This document shows, piece after piece, positions 6,352 to 14,268 of a DNA stretch of 22,106 bases. Under the pieces are notes generated by a model, which did no database searches, was not told the DNA's origin, and saw only the letters and a list, made by a program, of their open reading frames with translations. This DNA comes from an uncultured Propionibacteriaceae bacterium (GTDB lineage: Bacteria > Actinomycetota > Actinomycetes > Propionibacteriales > Propionibacteriaceae): assembly GCA_936924635.1 (NCBI GenBank), contig CAKZHP010000094.1, positions 1 through 22,106 on the forward strand, written 5' to 3'. The translations under genes and the position numbers were made by a program. Every line of letters begins with the position of its first letter. Position 1 is the first letter of the stretch.

Positions 6352-8193
6352 TCACCAGCTGCCACCGCCACCGCCACCGATGCCGCCGCCACCCCCGCCG
6401 GAGAAACCGCCCGAGGAGAATCCCGACCCTCCGCTGGAGCCGGCAGAGGGGGCCTGCATGGCGGAGGCCGCCTGGCTGCTGAAGCCGTCGAGGCTGGACA
6501 TCATCGAGTCGACCGAGCGGCCGATGTCGTACCCGGAGCCGTATCCCCACCCGTACGGGCTGTAGTACCAGGTCGGCTGCGGCAGGGCGACGCCACGGGC
6601 CGCGAGCTCCTTGAAGACTGCGGCCCATCGGTCGGCACAGCCGAACGCGATCGCGTACGGGAGGTAGCGCGAGAAGATGTCCTCGCCCTCCTCCCACTTG
6701 ATCTGGTCGGCCTCGGCGGTCTGCAGGTACTGACGGAAGCCCTGCGCCTGCGCGTTGGCGGCGGTGCCCTCGGCCGTACGCACCGGGGCGAACTTCGAGT
6801 ACATCAGGGCTCCCACCGCGGCAAGGATGAACGGGGGGATCAGGAGACCCCAGCCGCGCGCCAGCAGGGTGCCGCCGAAGAAGACCGTGGCGGCGCCCAG
6901 GACGACCGCGATGGCGACCCAGGCCGAACGGGCCGACTGCGGGTTGGTCTTGAAGAATCCCGCCTCGGTGACGGCCTCGTACAGCTGCGTCTGCCCAAAC
7001 TTCATCGTCTCCCCGAACCCCCTGGCTTCGAGCTGGGAGGAGGTCGCCACGTCGCTCCTGCCCGGGAAGATGTCGGTGTAGAGGGCCTTCTCGTACGGCA
7101 GCAGACCCTGAGGCGGCGCCAGCCGCACCAGCCGGACCGCGGAGTCCTTCGGGCCGTCCTGCTCGAGCCGCAGATAGCCGCGGACCGCCATGTCGATGAT
7201 CGTCGCGGTCACGTCCCTCACATCAGCTGTCTCGTCGATGAGGGTGCCGACCATGCCGGGGCGCAGACCCGCGGGCGGGGTGAACTGCACGGCCACGGGA
7301 GTCCGGGTCGCCTTGCCGATGGTGCCCTCGGAGCCGGGAGCAGGCCGCAGGCCGGGGGTGAGCCCCGCGTACGCCTCGTCGCGGTCACGACGCACGCGGA
7401 AGGCCATGAACCCGACCACGGCCAGGCTCAGCGCAGCCGTGGCGCCGGCCGTCAGCGGCGTGACCTGGAACGGAGACACGGGGACCGTGCGCTCCTCGAT
7501 GATCGGGGTGGCGTCGAAGGTGCCCATCGGCCAGCCGCCGACCACGGCGAGCCCCTGCCCCCTGTTCAGCGTCTCCTGGGTGTACGTGGCGGTGGTCCCC
7601 GACGCAGCGTTGGAGGTGCAGGGCTGGTCGAACCGGGCACCGGCCCAGCACTGGGTCTGGCTCACGGCGGCGGGAGAGGTCAGCGACACGGTGACGTCGG
7701 AGATCGGCACCGTCCACCCCGTGCCGATGACGTTCCAGAACACCTCGTCCATCTGGCTCTTCTCGACCTTGGGGTTCACCACCCCCTCGACGGTGTAGGT
7801 GACGACGTAGGTCTGCAGACCGTTCACCGTCCGGTTCGGGTCGCCCACCCGCAGCGCCAGCGTGCCGGCGTCGGGCCGTTCGGTCTGCCAGCGAGCCGGG
7901 GCGCCCGTGGGCGAGGTGATCGACGTGATCGTGTAGCGCAGCACGCGCCAGTGGGCGGGGTCTCCCTCGATCGCCTGCCGGGTCGTGAAGTAGAGGTACG
8001 GACCGTGGTTGCCCGACCCGCTGAACTGCATGTCGAGCGTCTGGGTCACCGTCATCGTGCCCTTGGCGGAGAGGCTCGCCTTCACGTCCATGCGTGTGAT
8101 CGGAGCCCCCGCCGCGTGGGCGGCCGGGGCGAGGGCCACCAGCCAGGTGACGACGAGGAGCGCCAGCGCTCCGAGGGTGGTGGTCCGTCTCAT
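6352..8193 (-). CDS. DUF2207-family membrane protein
   Basis: Predicted 613-residue membrane protein of the DUF2207 family, function unknown. It begins with a signal peptide ending near AHA (about residue 28), followed by an extracytoplasmic region of about 215 residues with two cysteines. A transmembrane segment (about 245-267) leads to a cytosolic region containing the typical stretch before RGYLRLEQ, and two more transmembrane segments follow (about 424-467). The C-terminus is glycine-rich and ends in G-S-W, as often seen in this family. ATG 8193 is preferred over an in-frame GTG at 8202 because TACGGT lies seven bases before it. It is followed 57 bases later by the zinc-ribbon operon on the same strand, so read-through is possible. 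Confidence 0.88.
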   Translation of the reverse strand: MRRTTTLGALALLVVTWLVALAPAAHAAGAPITRMDVKASLSAKGTMTVTQTLDMQFSGSGNHGPYLYFTTRQAIEGDPAHWRVLRYTITSITSPTGAPARWQTERPDAGTLALRVGDPNRTVNGLQTYVVTYTVEGVVNPKVEKSQMDEVFWNVIGTGWTVPISDVTVSLTSPAAVSQTQCWAGARFDQPCTSNAASGTTATYTQETLNRGQGLAVVGGWPMGTFDATPIIEERTVPVSPFQVTPLTAGATAALSLAVVGFMAFRVRRDRDEAYAGLTPGLRPAPGSEGTIGKATRTPVAVQFTPPAGLRPGMVGTLIDETADVRDVTATIIDMAVRGYLRLEQDGPKDSAVRLVRLAPPQGLLPYEKALYTDIFPGRSDVATSSQLEARGFGETMKFGQTQLYEAVTEAGFFKTNPQSARSAWVAIAVVLGAATVFFGGTLLARGWGLLIPPFILAAVGALMYSKFAPVRTAEGTAANAQAQGFRQYLQTAEADQIKWEEGEDIFSRYLPYAIAFGCADRWAAVFKELAARGVALPQPTWYYSPYGWGYGSGYDIGRSVDSMMSSLDGFSSQAASAMQAPSAGSSGGSGFSSGGFSGGGGGGIGGGGGGSW

Positions 8194-8200
8194 GCCGACC

Positions 8201-8206
8201 ACCGTA
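8201..8206 (-). promoter_or_regulatory. Candidate -10 box for leaderless DUF2207 start
   Basis: Minus-strand TACGGT followed by seven bases and the ATG at 8193. It fits TANNNT and decides against the GTG at 8202, which would overlap the box. Confidence 0.5.
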
Positions 8207-8245
8207 CAAGCGCCGGGTGACAGTTTCGCTGGCCCGGAGCTGGGC

Positions 8246-8704
8246 TCAGCCGGCCAGCGCCGCCTTCACCTTCGCGGCCACGACCTTGCCCTCGGCGCGG
8301 CCCTGGGCCCGCGCGTTGACGGCCTTGATGACCTGGCCCATCTGCTTCATCGAGACATCGGGGCCCGCCTTGGCCACCTCGTCGGCGACGATGGCGTCGA
8401 TCTCGGCCTCCGTCAGCTCGGCCGGCAGGTACACCGAGAGGAGCTCGACCTCGGCGGTCTCGTTGGCCGCCAGCTCGGGCCGGTTGCCCTGGGTGTAGAG
8501 CTCCGCGGACTCCTTGCGCCTGCGCACCTCACGCCCGAGGACCGCCAACTCCTCCTCCTGGGTCAGCTCGCGCGCCTCGTCGCCGGAGACCTCCTCGGTC
8601 TGGATCGCCGTCAGCGCTGCGCGGATGACCTGGAGGCGCAGAGCCTCCCTCGCCTTCATCGCCGCCGTCAGGTCAGCCCGCAGCCGGTCCTTGAGCTCAG
8701 CCAT
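8246..8704 (-). CDS. GatB/YqeY domain protein
   Basis: Predicted 152-residue cytosolic protein of the YqeY family, which shares a helical domain with the tail of the GatB subunit of Asp/Glu-tRNA amidotransferase and is thought to bind tRNA. It begins M-A-E-L-K-D-R-L and shows the conserved V-I-R-A-A-L segment, the central acidic helix rich in E, and the final K-V-V-A-A-K-V-K-A-A-L helix. The length is typical. ATG 8704 is chosen because minus-strand GAGAGGG lies seven bases upstream; a longer in-frame extension to 8788 has no family similarity that I can see. This is one of the few genes here with a normal leader. Biological role not firmly known. Confidence 0.92.
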   Translation of the reverse strand: MAELKDRLRADLTAAMKAREALRLQVIRAALTAIQTEEVSGDEARELTQEEELAVLGREVRRRKESAELYTQGNRPELAANETAEVELLSVYLPAELTEAEIDAIVADEVAKAGPDVSMKQMGQVIKAVNARAQGRAEGKVVAAKVKAALAG

Positions 8705-8711
8705 GCCGCAG

Positions 8712-8718
8712 CCCTCTC
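8712..8718 (-). promoter_or_regulatory. Ribosome binding site of the yqeY-like gene
   Basis: Minus-strand GAGAGGG with a seven-base spacer to ATG 8704. It fixes the start and shows that this gene has an untranslated leader. Confidence 0.65.
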
Positions 8719-9083
8719 TGGTCAGTCGTGGGAAAGGGCCCATCGTCTCACGAACGCCCGCGGTGCGGTTTGTGCCACCACTAGGCAATACGCCTCAGAC
8801 GGCCGAGATCCCTGCCAGGGTTCCAGATTCCGGTTCACCCGATGTCTCGCGCCAGATGCCCGGACGGTTGAAGAATGACGATCTCACATCCCGGACACCG
8901 TTTTGGATCGTGCAAGAATCACCCTCCACCCTGGTCTCACCCGGGCCACCGAGCACGCCAGCAGATGCGGGCCGTCACGGCGGTGCCGGCCACGCCGGGG
9001 ATCGGCCGCCTCTTGGGGGGCGACCGGTCCCCGTGCGGGGCGGCGCCACGAGTGCCCTGCTCCCCGGGGCGGCTCGCGGGTCG
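8719..9083. other. Non-coding gap between divergent genes
   Basis: About 390 bases separate the yqeY-like gene (-) and the small acidic protein gene (+). I find no convincing protein here: reading frames across it have poor third-position G/C bias and no recognisable motif. A locally A/T-richer patch near 8870-8925 may hold promoter elements, but I cannot place a -10/-35 pair with confidence. No tRNA, repeat array or strong hairpin was recognised. Confidence 0.5.
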
Positions 9084-9089
9084 TACAGT
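9084..9089 (+). promoter_or_regulatory. Candidate -10 box for leaderless small-protein start
   Basis: TACAGT followed by seven bases and the ATG at 9097. No Shine-Dalgarno sequence is present. It also argues against the much longer in-frame extension beginning at 8875. Confidence 0.45.
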
Positions 9090-9096
9090 CAGCCAG

Positions 9097-9381
9097 ATGA
9101 GCGACAACTCCCCTGGGCAGAGCGAGATCGACGTCCACAACAACCCCGAGTCCCGGGCGTACGAGGAGAGCACCACGCAGCGTGTCTCCCGCGCCAACGA
9201 CGGCGGGGCCCCGCCCCGCGAAGCCCCGCGGGCTGGGGAGACGCCGGAGAACTCATTCCGCGACCCCGACACCTGGAACCCCGTGGCGGGCCGCGAGATC
9301 AGCGACGAGGATCGTGACGCTGCTGTCACGACCGACGACAACGCCACCGAGGTCGACGGGCCCGCCGTGGGCCACGCCTGA
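9097..9381 (+). CDS. Small acidic hydrophilic protein, function unknown
   Basis: Putative 94-residue protein that I do not recognise. It is hydrophilic, strongly acidic, and rich in Asp, Glu, Asn, Pro and Thr, with no cysteine, signal peptide or transmembrane segment, so it is probably cytosolic and largely disordered. Third positions are G/C-rich through the frame, supporting coding. The ATG at 9097 follows a TACAGT box by seven bases. A weak hairpin follows the stop. It is transcribed toward the subtilisin gene, but that gene has its own promoter, so a functional link is not implied. Confidence 0.65.
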   Translation: MSDNSPGQSEIDVHNNPESRAYEESTTQRVSRANDGGAPPREAPRAGETPENSFRDPDTWNPVAGREISDEDRDAAVTTDDNATEVDGPAVGHA

Positions 9382-9385
9382 GCGT

Positions 9386-9413
9386 CTTCTCGCTCCGAAA
9401 GGGGGCGAGCAAG
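9386..9413 (+). terminator. Weak hairpin after the small acidic protein gene
   Basis: CTT-CTCGC (9386-9393) can pair with GCGAG-c-AAG (9405-9413) with one bulged base and an 11-base loop. There is no U-tract. Possible terminator before the subtilisin promoter. Confidence 0.35.
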
Positions 9414-9426
9414 GCCTCTTGACCCG

Positions 9427-9455
9427 TTGTCAACGGCCAGCATTCCGCTTAGGGT
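9427..9455 (+). promoter_or_regulatory. Promoter of the subtilisin gene
   Basis: TTGTCA (9427-9432) and TAGGGT (9450-9455) are separated by 17 bases, a near-ideal actinobacterial vegetative promoter. It would start transcription about 30 bases before the ATG, leaving a leader with a strong ribosome binding site, in contrast to most genes here. Confidence 0.55.
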
Positions 9456-9492
9456 CAAGGCGCGTCCTACCCGCCCCCCCGAAGGAGAGCTC

Positions 9493-12141
9493 ATGCGCAG
9501 GCATGTCAGTCTCGGCCTGGTGCTGACGACGACCGTGGCCCTCGCCGCGGCTGTCGTCCCCACCGCGGCCGCCGCAGACCCGAACGACCTCACCCCCATC
9601 AATCCCGTCAAGCCCACCGGCGGCCCAGCAGCCGAGGTGGTGCCCGGTCAGTGGATCGTCGGGGTCGCCGGCGCACCCGCCGCCCGCAGCGGCAGCACCA
9701 CCGCGGCGACCAACACCCAGGGCAACGTGCTGGCCCAGGCGAAGTCCCGCGGGCTGGCCATCGGTCAGACCCGGTCCTTCACCCGGGCGTACAACGGGAT
9801 GACTGTCACCGCCAGCGACGAGGACGCGGCGCAGCTGCGCAGCGTGCCGGGTGTGACCGGCGTCTGGCCGGTCTACGTCGTCAACGCCCCCAAGCCCGCC
9901 ACGGTCTCCCCCGAGCTGAAGACGGCGCTCGGCATGACCGGCGCCGACATCGCGCAGAGCGAGCTCGGGTTCACCGGCAAGGGCATCAAGGTCGGCGTCA
10001 TCGACTCCGGCATCGACATCGACCACCCCGACCTGGGCGGCAACGGCAAGCCTGGCGGCACCCCCTTCCCGTCGGCACGGGTGCGCTGGGGCACCGACCT
10101 GGTCGGAGACGCGTACGACGCCGGCGGCACGAACCGCGCCGCGACGACGCCGCGCCCCGATGCCCGGCCCGACGACTGCGGCGGCCACGGCACGCACGTG
10201 GCCGGCATCATCGGCGCCAACGGCGACTTCGCCAAGGGTGGTGTCCGGGGCGTCGCCCCTGAGGTGCAGTTCGGCGCCTACCGCGTCTTCGGCTGCAGCG
10301 GCTCCTCCTCGACCGAGGTTGTCCTCGCCGCGATGGACCTGGCGCTCGCCGACGACATGGACGTCGTCAACATGAGCCTCGGCGACTCCTTCATGACCTG
10401 GCCGAGCTACCCGACCGCCGTCGCGGCCGACACCATGGTCAACGCCGGCATCATCATGGTGACCTCCGCCGGCAACGAGGGCGCCAACACGTCCTTCTCC
10501 GCGGGAGCCCCGGCCGTGTCGCCGAACGCGATCGCGGTCGCGTCGGTGGAGAACACGAAGTTCAAGGCGCGTACGTTCACGATCAGCCCCGACAACCGGG
10601 CCGTGCCGTTCCAGCCGGCCACCGGCGCCCCCGAGCCCGGCACCAGCGGCAGCCTCCCGCTCGCTCTCGCGGGCCCCGATGCAGGGGTGGGCACCGGCCC
10701 CAACACCGCGTGCTCGCAGGTGGCCGAGACCGTCTCCGGCAAGGCCGCGCTCGTCTCGCGCGGCGGCTGCACCTTCTACCAGAAGGCCGTCAACGCGCAG
10801 CGCGCCGGCGCCACCGCGGTGGTCATCTACAACAACGCCCCCGGGGTCATCAACCCGACGGTCGAGGGCGAGATCCCCATCAGCATCCCGGTCGTGATGA
10901 TCCAGCAGGCCGACGGACTGGAGATCGCCAGCCGGCTCACGACCGGCCCGGTCACGCTGACCTGGACCAGCGGCTGGGCCACGCTCGACAACCCGACGGC
11001 AGGCCTGGTCTCCACCTTCAGCTCGTACGGCCTTGCGGCCGACCTCAGCCTGAAGCCTGACGTGGCGGCCCCCGGCGGCAACATCTTCTCCACCTACCCG
11101 CTGGAGAATCAGAAGTACGCCAACCTGTCGGGCACGTCGATGGCCGCCCCGCACGTCGCGGGCGCGGTGGCGCTGCTGCTCCAGGCACGCCCGGAGCTCA
11201 AGAACCAGGCCACCAAGGTGCGCGAGCTGCTGCAGAGCACCGGCGACCTCACGACCTGGTCGGGCAACCCCGGCCTGGGGCTGCTGGAGCCGGTCCACCG
11301 CCAGGGCGGCGGTCTCATCAAGATCGACCGCGCGATCCTGGCCAAGCAGACGGTCTCGCCCGGCAAGATCTCGATGGGTGAGGGCGAGAGCGGCCCCAGG
11401 ACGACGGCGATCACCCTGACGAACAACGGCGACCAGCCCGTGACGTACGGCATCTCCAAGAAGGACGGTGTCGCGACCGTCGGCAGCCTGACCCCGCTGA
11501 TGCGGTTCACGCAGTCCTCGGCCGGCCTCACGGCCCCGCTGAGCGTCACCGTCCCGGCCCACGGCACGGCGGTGGCGAAGGTCACCATCACCCCGCCGAC
11601 GACCCCGTCGACCGCGATCTACGGCGGCTGGGTCACCTTCACCTCGAAGACCTCGACGCTCCAGGTCCCGTACGCGGGAATGGTCGGCGACTACCAGTCG
11701 GTGAAGGCGCTGGCCGGCGACGGCCTGCCGACGCTCGCGCGTGACGTCAACGGGGAGCCGGTGCCGGTCAGCGGCAACCCGACCTACACGATGCTCGGCA
11801 GCGACGTGCCGATCGTGATGCTGCACCTCGACTACCCGGTCAGCGACCTCACGATCGACATCTACAAGGTGAACGCTCGTGGCAACCTCGTCACCGTCCA
11901 CCCGCTCTACGCGGGCTGGGTGCGCACGGGGCCGATGGGCAAGGACCCGTCGTACATCTCGGCACGGTTCACGGGCCGGTACACGACGACGACGGGTGCC
12001 AAGCCGAAGGCCTTGCCCAACGGGAGCTACGTGTTCGTGGTGAAGGCGCTGAAGGCGCTCGGCGACCCGGCCAACCCGGCCCACACCGAGACCTGGCAGT
12101 CGCCGGTCTTCACGGTGAGCCGGGGCACCGCCAACCCGTAG
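9493..12141 (+). CDS. Secreted S8 subtilisin-like protease (Vpr-like, PA domain)
   Basis: Predicted 882-residue secreted serine protease. A Sec signal peptide (residues 1 to about 28, ending in a run of alanines) is followed by an inhibitor-I9-like propeptide (about 50-130). The S8 catalytic domain has D171 (VIDSGID), H232 (GGHGTHVAG), oxyanion N328 (SAGNEG) and S549 (LSGTSMAAPH). A PA domain of about 90 residues (roughly 400-490) is inserted between N328 and S549, as in Vpr-type proteases. The remaining 250 residues are beta-rich, fibronectin-III-like modules. No LPxTG anchor is visible, so it is probably released. AAGGAG five bases before ATG 9493 fixes the start. It likely degrades extracellular protein for nutrition. 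Confidence 0.95.
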   Translation: MRRHVSLGLVLTTTVALAAAVVPTAAAADPNDLTPINPVKPTGGPAAEVVPGQWIVGVAGAPAARSGSTTAATNTQGNVLAQAKSRGLAIGQTRSFTRAYNGMTVTASDEDAAQLRSVPGVTGVWPVYVVNAPKPATVSPELKTALGMTGADIAQSELGFTGKGIKVGVIDSGIDIDHPDLGGNGKPGGTPFPSARVRWGTDLVGDAYDAGGTNRAATTPRPDARPDDCGGHGTHVAGIIGANGDFAKGGVRGVAPEVQFGAYRVFGCSGSSSTEVVLAAMDLALADDMDVVNMSLGDSFMTWPSYPTAVAADTMVNAGIIMVTSAGNEGANTSFSAGAPAVSPNAIAVASVENTKFKARTFTISPDNRAVPFQPATGAPEPGTSGSLPLALAGPDAGVGTGPNTACSQVAETVSGKAALVSRGGCTFYQKAVNAQRAGATAVVIYNNAPGVINPTVEGEIPISIPVVMIQQADGLEIASRLTTGPVTLTWTSGWATLDNPTAGLVSTFSSYGLAADLSLKPDVAAPGGNIFSTYPLENQKYANLSGTSMAAPHVAGAVALLLQARPELKNQATKVRELLQSTGDLTTWSGNPGLGLLEPVHRQGGGLIKIDRAILAKQTVSPGKISMGEGESGPRTTAITLTNNGDQPVTYGISKKDGVATVGSLTPLMRFTQSSAGLTAPLSVTVPAHGTAVAKVTITPPTTPSTAIYGGWVTFTSKTSTLQVPYAGMVGDYQSVKALAGDGLPTLARDVNGEPVPVSGNPTYTMLGSDVPIVMLHLDYPVSDLTIDIYKVNARGNLVTVHPLYAGWVRTGPMGKDPSYISARFTGRYTTTTGAKPKALPNGSYVFVVKALKALGDPANPAHTETWQSPVFTVSRGTANP

Positions 12142-12153
12142 TCACCAGCACGG

Positions 12154-12187
12154 CGAGACGCCCGGACCTCGAGGTCCGGGCGTCTCG
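12154..12187. terminator. 34-bp perfect palindromic bidirectional terminator
   Basis: A perfect palindrome with 17-base arms, including GACGCCCGGACCTC on the left and its complement on the right, centred between 12170 and 12171. It lies between the subtilisin stop and the stop of the convergent transferase gene, which begins six bases beyond. GC-rich with no U-tract, as is common in actinobacteria. Confidence 0.8.
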
Positions 12188-12192
12188 TGCGT

Positions 12193-13224
12193 TCAGGCGT
12201 GCAGCCAGGTCGGCGGCTGCTCGTCGGCGCGCACCGGGGGCGGCGGGGTGCCGTCGCCGAAGGGGCGGCCGCCGAGCTGCTCACGGCCGTGATCGCTGAG
12301 CCAGCCAGACAGGTCGGGGCCCTGAGGCACGATCTGGTGCGGGTTCAGGTCGGTGTGCACCACGTAGTAGTGCTTCTTGATCTGGTCGAAGTCGACGGTG
12401 TCGCCGAACCCGGGGGTCTGGTAGAGGTCGCGGGCGTAGCCCCACAGGGCCGGCATCTCGGTGAGCTTCTGCCGGTTGCACTTGAAGTGGCCGTGGTAGA
12501 CGGCGTCGAACCGCGCCAGCGTCGTGAACAGCCGCACGTCGGCCTCGGTGATCGACTCCCCCATCAGGTAGCGGCGGTCGGTGAGGCGCTCCTCGAGCCA
12601 GTCGAGGGCGGTCCAGAGGCGGTCGTACGCGTCGTCGTACGCCTCTTGCGAGCCGGCGAACCCGCACCGGTAGACGCCGTTGTTGACCTCGGTATAGACG
12701 CGCTTCATCACCGCTTCCATCTCGTCGCGCAGCGCGTCGGGCCAGAGGTCGGGGGCGCCGTCGCGGTGGTGCTCGACCCACTCGGTGGAGAAGTCGTGGG
12801 TGATCTGCGGGAAGTCGTTGGTGACGACCTTGCCGGTCGGGACGTCGACGGCGGCGGGCACCGTGATGCCCTTGGGGTAGCCGGGCGTGCGCTTCTCGTA
12901 GGCCTGCTTCAGCTTCGCGATCCCCAGCACCGGGTCCACGCCGCCAGGGTCGAGGTCGAAGGTCCAGGAGTCGGCGTCGTGGGTCGGGCCGGGGAGGCCG
13001 ACCGAGATCACGTCCTCCAGCCCCAGCAGCCGCCGAACGATCAGGCTGCGGTTGGCCCACGGGCAGGCGCGGGCGGCGACGAGCCGGTAGCGACCGGGCT
13101 CGACGGGGTAGTCGCCGCTGCCCGGATCCGGGTCCCGGACGATGCGGGTGGTGATGTAGCTGGTGTCGCGCTCGTACGGCTCGCCCTGCTTGGAGTAGAC
13201 GCTGCCGGTGCTGTCGTTGCTCAT
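12193..13224 (-). CDS. Xi-class glutathione-transferase-like reductase
   Basis: Predicted 343-residue cytosolic protein of the ECM4/YqjG group (S-glutathionyl-hydroquinone reductases). The catalytic motif A-C54-P-W-A lies in the N-terminal thioredoxin fold, as in family members, and the C-terminal all-helical domain includes E-S-I-T-E-A-D-V-R-L-F, the usual capping box. Known enzymes reduce glutathionylated hydroquinones via a mixed disulfide at that cysteine. Most actinobacteria use mycothiol rather than glutathione, so the true thiol partner is uncertain. The ATG at 13224 is preceded by TACGCT and six bases, with no Shine-Dalgarno sequence, indicating a leaderless start. The gene is divergent from the ArsR repressor gene, 61 bases away, and may share regulation with it. 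Confidence 0.92.
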   Translation of the reverse strand: MSNDSTGSVYSKQGEPYERDTSYITTRIVRDPDPGSGDYPVEPGRYRLVAARACPWANRSLIVRRLLGLEDVISVGLPGPTHDADSWTFDLDPGGVDPVLGIAKLKQAYEKRTPGYPKGITVPAAVDVPTGKVVTNDFPQITHDFSTEWVEHHRDGAPDLWPDALRDEMEAVMKRVYTEVNNGVYRCGFAGSQEAYDDAYDRLWTALDWLEERLTDRRYLMGESITEADVRLFTTLARFDAVYHGHFKCNRQKLTEMPALWGYARDLYQTPGFGDTVDFDQIKKHYYVVHTDLNPHQIVPQGPDLSGWLSDHGREQLGGRPFGDGTPPPPVRADEQPPTWLHA

Positions 13225-13230
13225 TCAACG

Positions 13231-13236
13231 AGCGTA
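13231..13236 (-). promoter_or_regulatory. Candidate -10 box for leaderless transferase start
   Basis: Minus-strand TACGCT followed by six bases and the ATG at 13224. Confidence 0.5.
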
Positions 13237-13273
13237 CGCCGATCATCCACTCGTCGGCGTCGTCAGATACCGC

Positions 13274-13279
13274 TATCAT
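13274..13279 (+). promoter_or_regulatory. Candidate -10 box of the metal-response operon
   Basis: TATCAT followed by six bases and ATG 13286. It overlaps the left end of the 18-bp palindrome, so a bound repressor would cover the -10 box and the start codon. Confidence 0.55.
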
Positions 13280-13294
13280 CGTCATATGACGATG
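13277..13294. promoter_or_regulatory. Palindromic operator at the repressor start codon
   Basis: CATCGTCATATGACGATG is a perfect 18-bp palindrome whose centre is directly before the ATG at 13286. Its place over the -10 box, presumed transcription start and start codon of an ArsR-family gene makes it a likely autoregulatory operator. Dimeric ArsR/SmtB repressors bind such dyads. Binding is inferred. Confidence 0.65.
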
Positions 13295-13654
13295 TCAGAG
13301 ACGGATGACGATTCACTGCGGCTGCTGCCCGCTGCCGCGCTCTTCCACAGCTTCAGCGACCCCTCTCGACTGGCGATCCTGCGACACCTGGCGCTGGGCG
13401 AGCACCGAGTCGTCGAGCTCACGGGCCATCTCGGTCTGGCGCAGAGCACCGTCTCGGCCCACCTCGCCTGCCTCAAGGAGTGCGGTCTGGTGACTGCCCG
13501 GGCCGAGGGCCGGGCCTCGCTCTACTCGCTCCAGCACCCCGATGCCCTCATGGAGCTGTGGGCCGCGGCCGAAGGCCTCCTCGCCCTCACGGGCGAGGCG
13601 GTGGTGCTCTGCCCCAACTACGGCACCGACACCCTCGCGGGCGGTGAGGAGTGA
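13286..13654 (+). CDS. CmtR-like ArsR/SmtB metal-sensing repressor
   Basis: Predicted 122-residue winged-helix repressor. The ArsR fold spans about residues 15-100, with the recognition helix around V-E-L-T-G-H-L-G-L-A-Q-S-T-V-S-A-H-L. Cysteines C62 and C66 lie in the A-C-L-K-E-C-G sequence and C109 near the C-terminus; this C-x3-C plus distal Cys arrangement matches the cadmium/lead site of mycobacterial CmtR (C57, C61, C102). It therefore probably releases DNA on binding Cd(II) or Pb(II). The ATG at 13286 sits within a palindromic operator and six bases from a TATCAT box, giving a leaderless, self-repressed start; a second in-frame ATG at 13292 is possible. It overlaps the next gene by one base. 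Family firm; metal specificity inferred. Confidence 0.9.
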   Translation: MTMSETDDDSLRLLPAAALFHSFSDPSRLAILRHLALGEHRVVELTGHLGLAQSTVSAHLACLKECGLVTARAEGRASLYSLQHPDALMELWAAAEGLLALTGEAVVLCPNYGTDTLAGGEE

Positions 13655-14268
13655 TGCCCGGGCTGGCCCTCGGTCTCTACGTCGCCTTCGCCGCGATCGC
13701 GTTCGGTCTCCGGTCGTGGCTGCACCGTCGCCGCACGGGCAGCACCGGCTTCGTCGGTTTCTCCGGGCGCTCGGGGAGCCCTGAGTGGTGGGCGGGGCGC
13801 CTGTTCGCGCTGGCGGTGCTCGTGGGGCTTGTTGCTCCCGTCGCGGGGCTCCTCTGGCTCGATCCACTGCCCCCTCTGAGGCAGCCCTGGCTGCACATCA
13901 CCGGAGCGGTCATCGCCACCATCGGCATCCTGCTCACGCTCCTGGCGCAGCTTGACCTGGGCTCGTCGTGGCGGGTCGGAGTCGACCCCGGCGAGCGGAC
14001 AGAGCTGGTCACCACCGGCGCCTTCGCCCTCGTGCGCAACCCCATCTTCTCGGCGATGATCGTCACCGCAGGGGGCATCGCACTGGTGGCACCGAACGTG
14101 GTCGCTCTGCTCGGCTTCGTCGCCCTGCTGGTGGCCGTGCAGCTCCAGGTACGCGTCGTCGAGGAGCCGTACCTGCTGGCCACCCATCCTCGCGCCTACC
14201 GCGCGTACGGGACGCGCGTCGGCCGCTTCGTCCCGGGTCTCGGCCGGTTCTCCCGGGTGACAGCGTGA
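13654..14268 (+). CDS. Isoprenylcysteine methyltransferase-family membrane protein (CzcN-like)
   Basis: Predicted 204-residue integral membrane protein with about five hydrophobic segments. The C-terminal half has the ICMT/PEMT signature: T-T-G-A-F-A-L-V-R-N-P-I-F-S, then E-E-P-Y-L and a final Y-R-A-Y-G-T-R-V-G-R-F-V-P. These proteins bind SAM and methylate a membrane-associated acceptor; bacterial members lack isoprenylated substrates and their acceptors are mostly unknown. CzcN of the Cupriavidus cobalt-zinc-cadmium resistance locus is in this family, which fits the neighbours. The ATG at 13654 overlaps the repressor stop by one base and is preceded by GAGGAG at close spacing; GTG 13651 is a possible alternative. 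Co-transcribed with the repressor and transporter genes. Confidence 0.85.
   Translation: MPGLALGLYVAFAAIAFGLRSWLHRRRTGSTGFVGFSGRSGSPEWWAGRLFALAVLVGLVAPVAGLLWLDPLPPLRQPWLHITGAVIATIGILLTLLAQLDLGSSWRVGVDPGERTELVTTGAFALVRNPIFSAMIVTAGGIALVAPNVVALLGFVALLVAVQLQVRVVEEPYLLATHPRAYRAYGTRVGRFVPGLGRFSRVTA

Noticed and set aside
9430..12084. An 884-codon open frame antisense to the subtilisin gene
   Set aside because: It mirrors a real gene with complete catalytic motifs. Its translation is His/Arg/Gly/Val-rich without any recognisable motif, as expected from a high-GC shadow frame.
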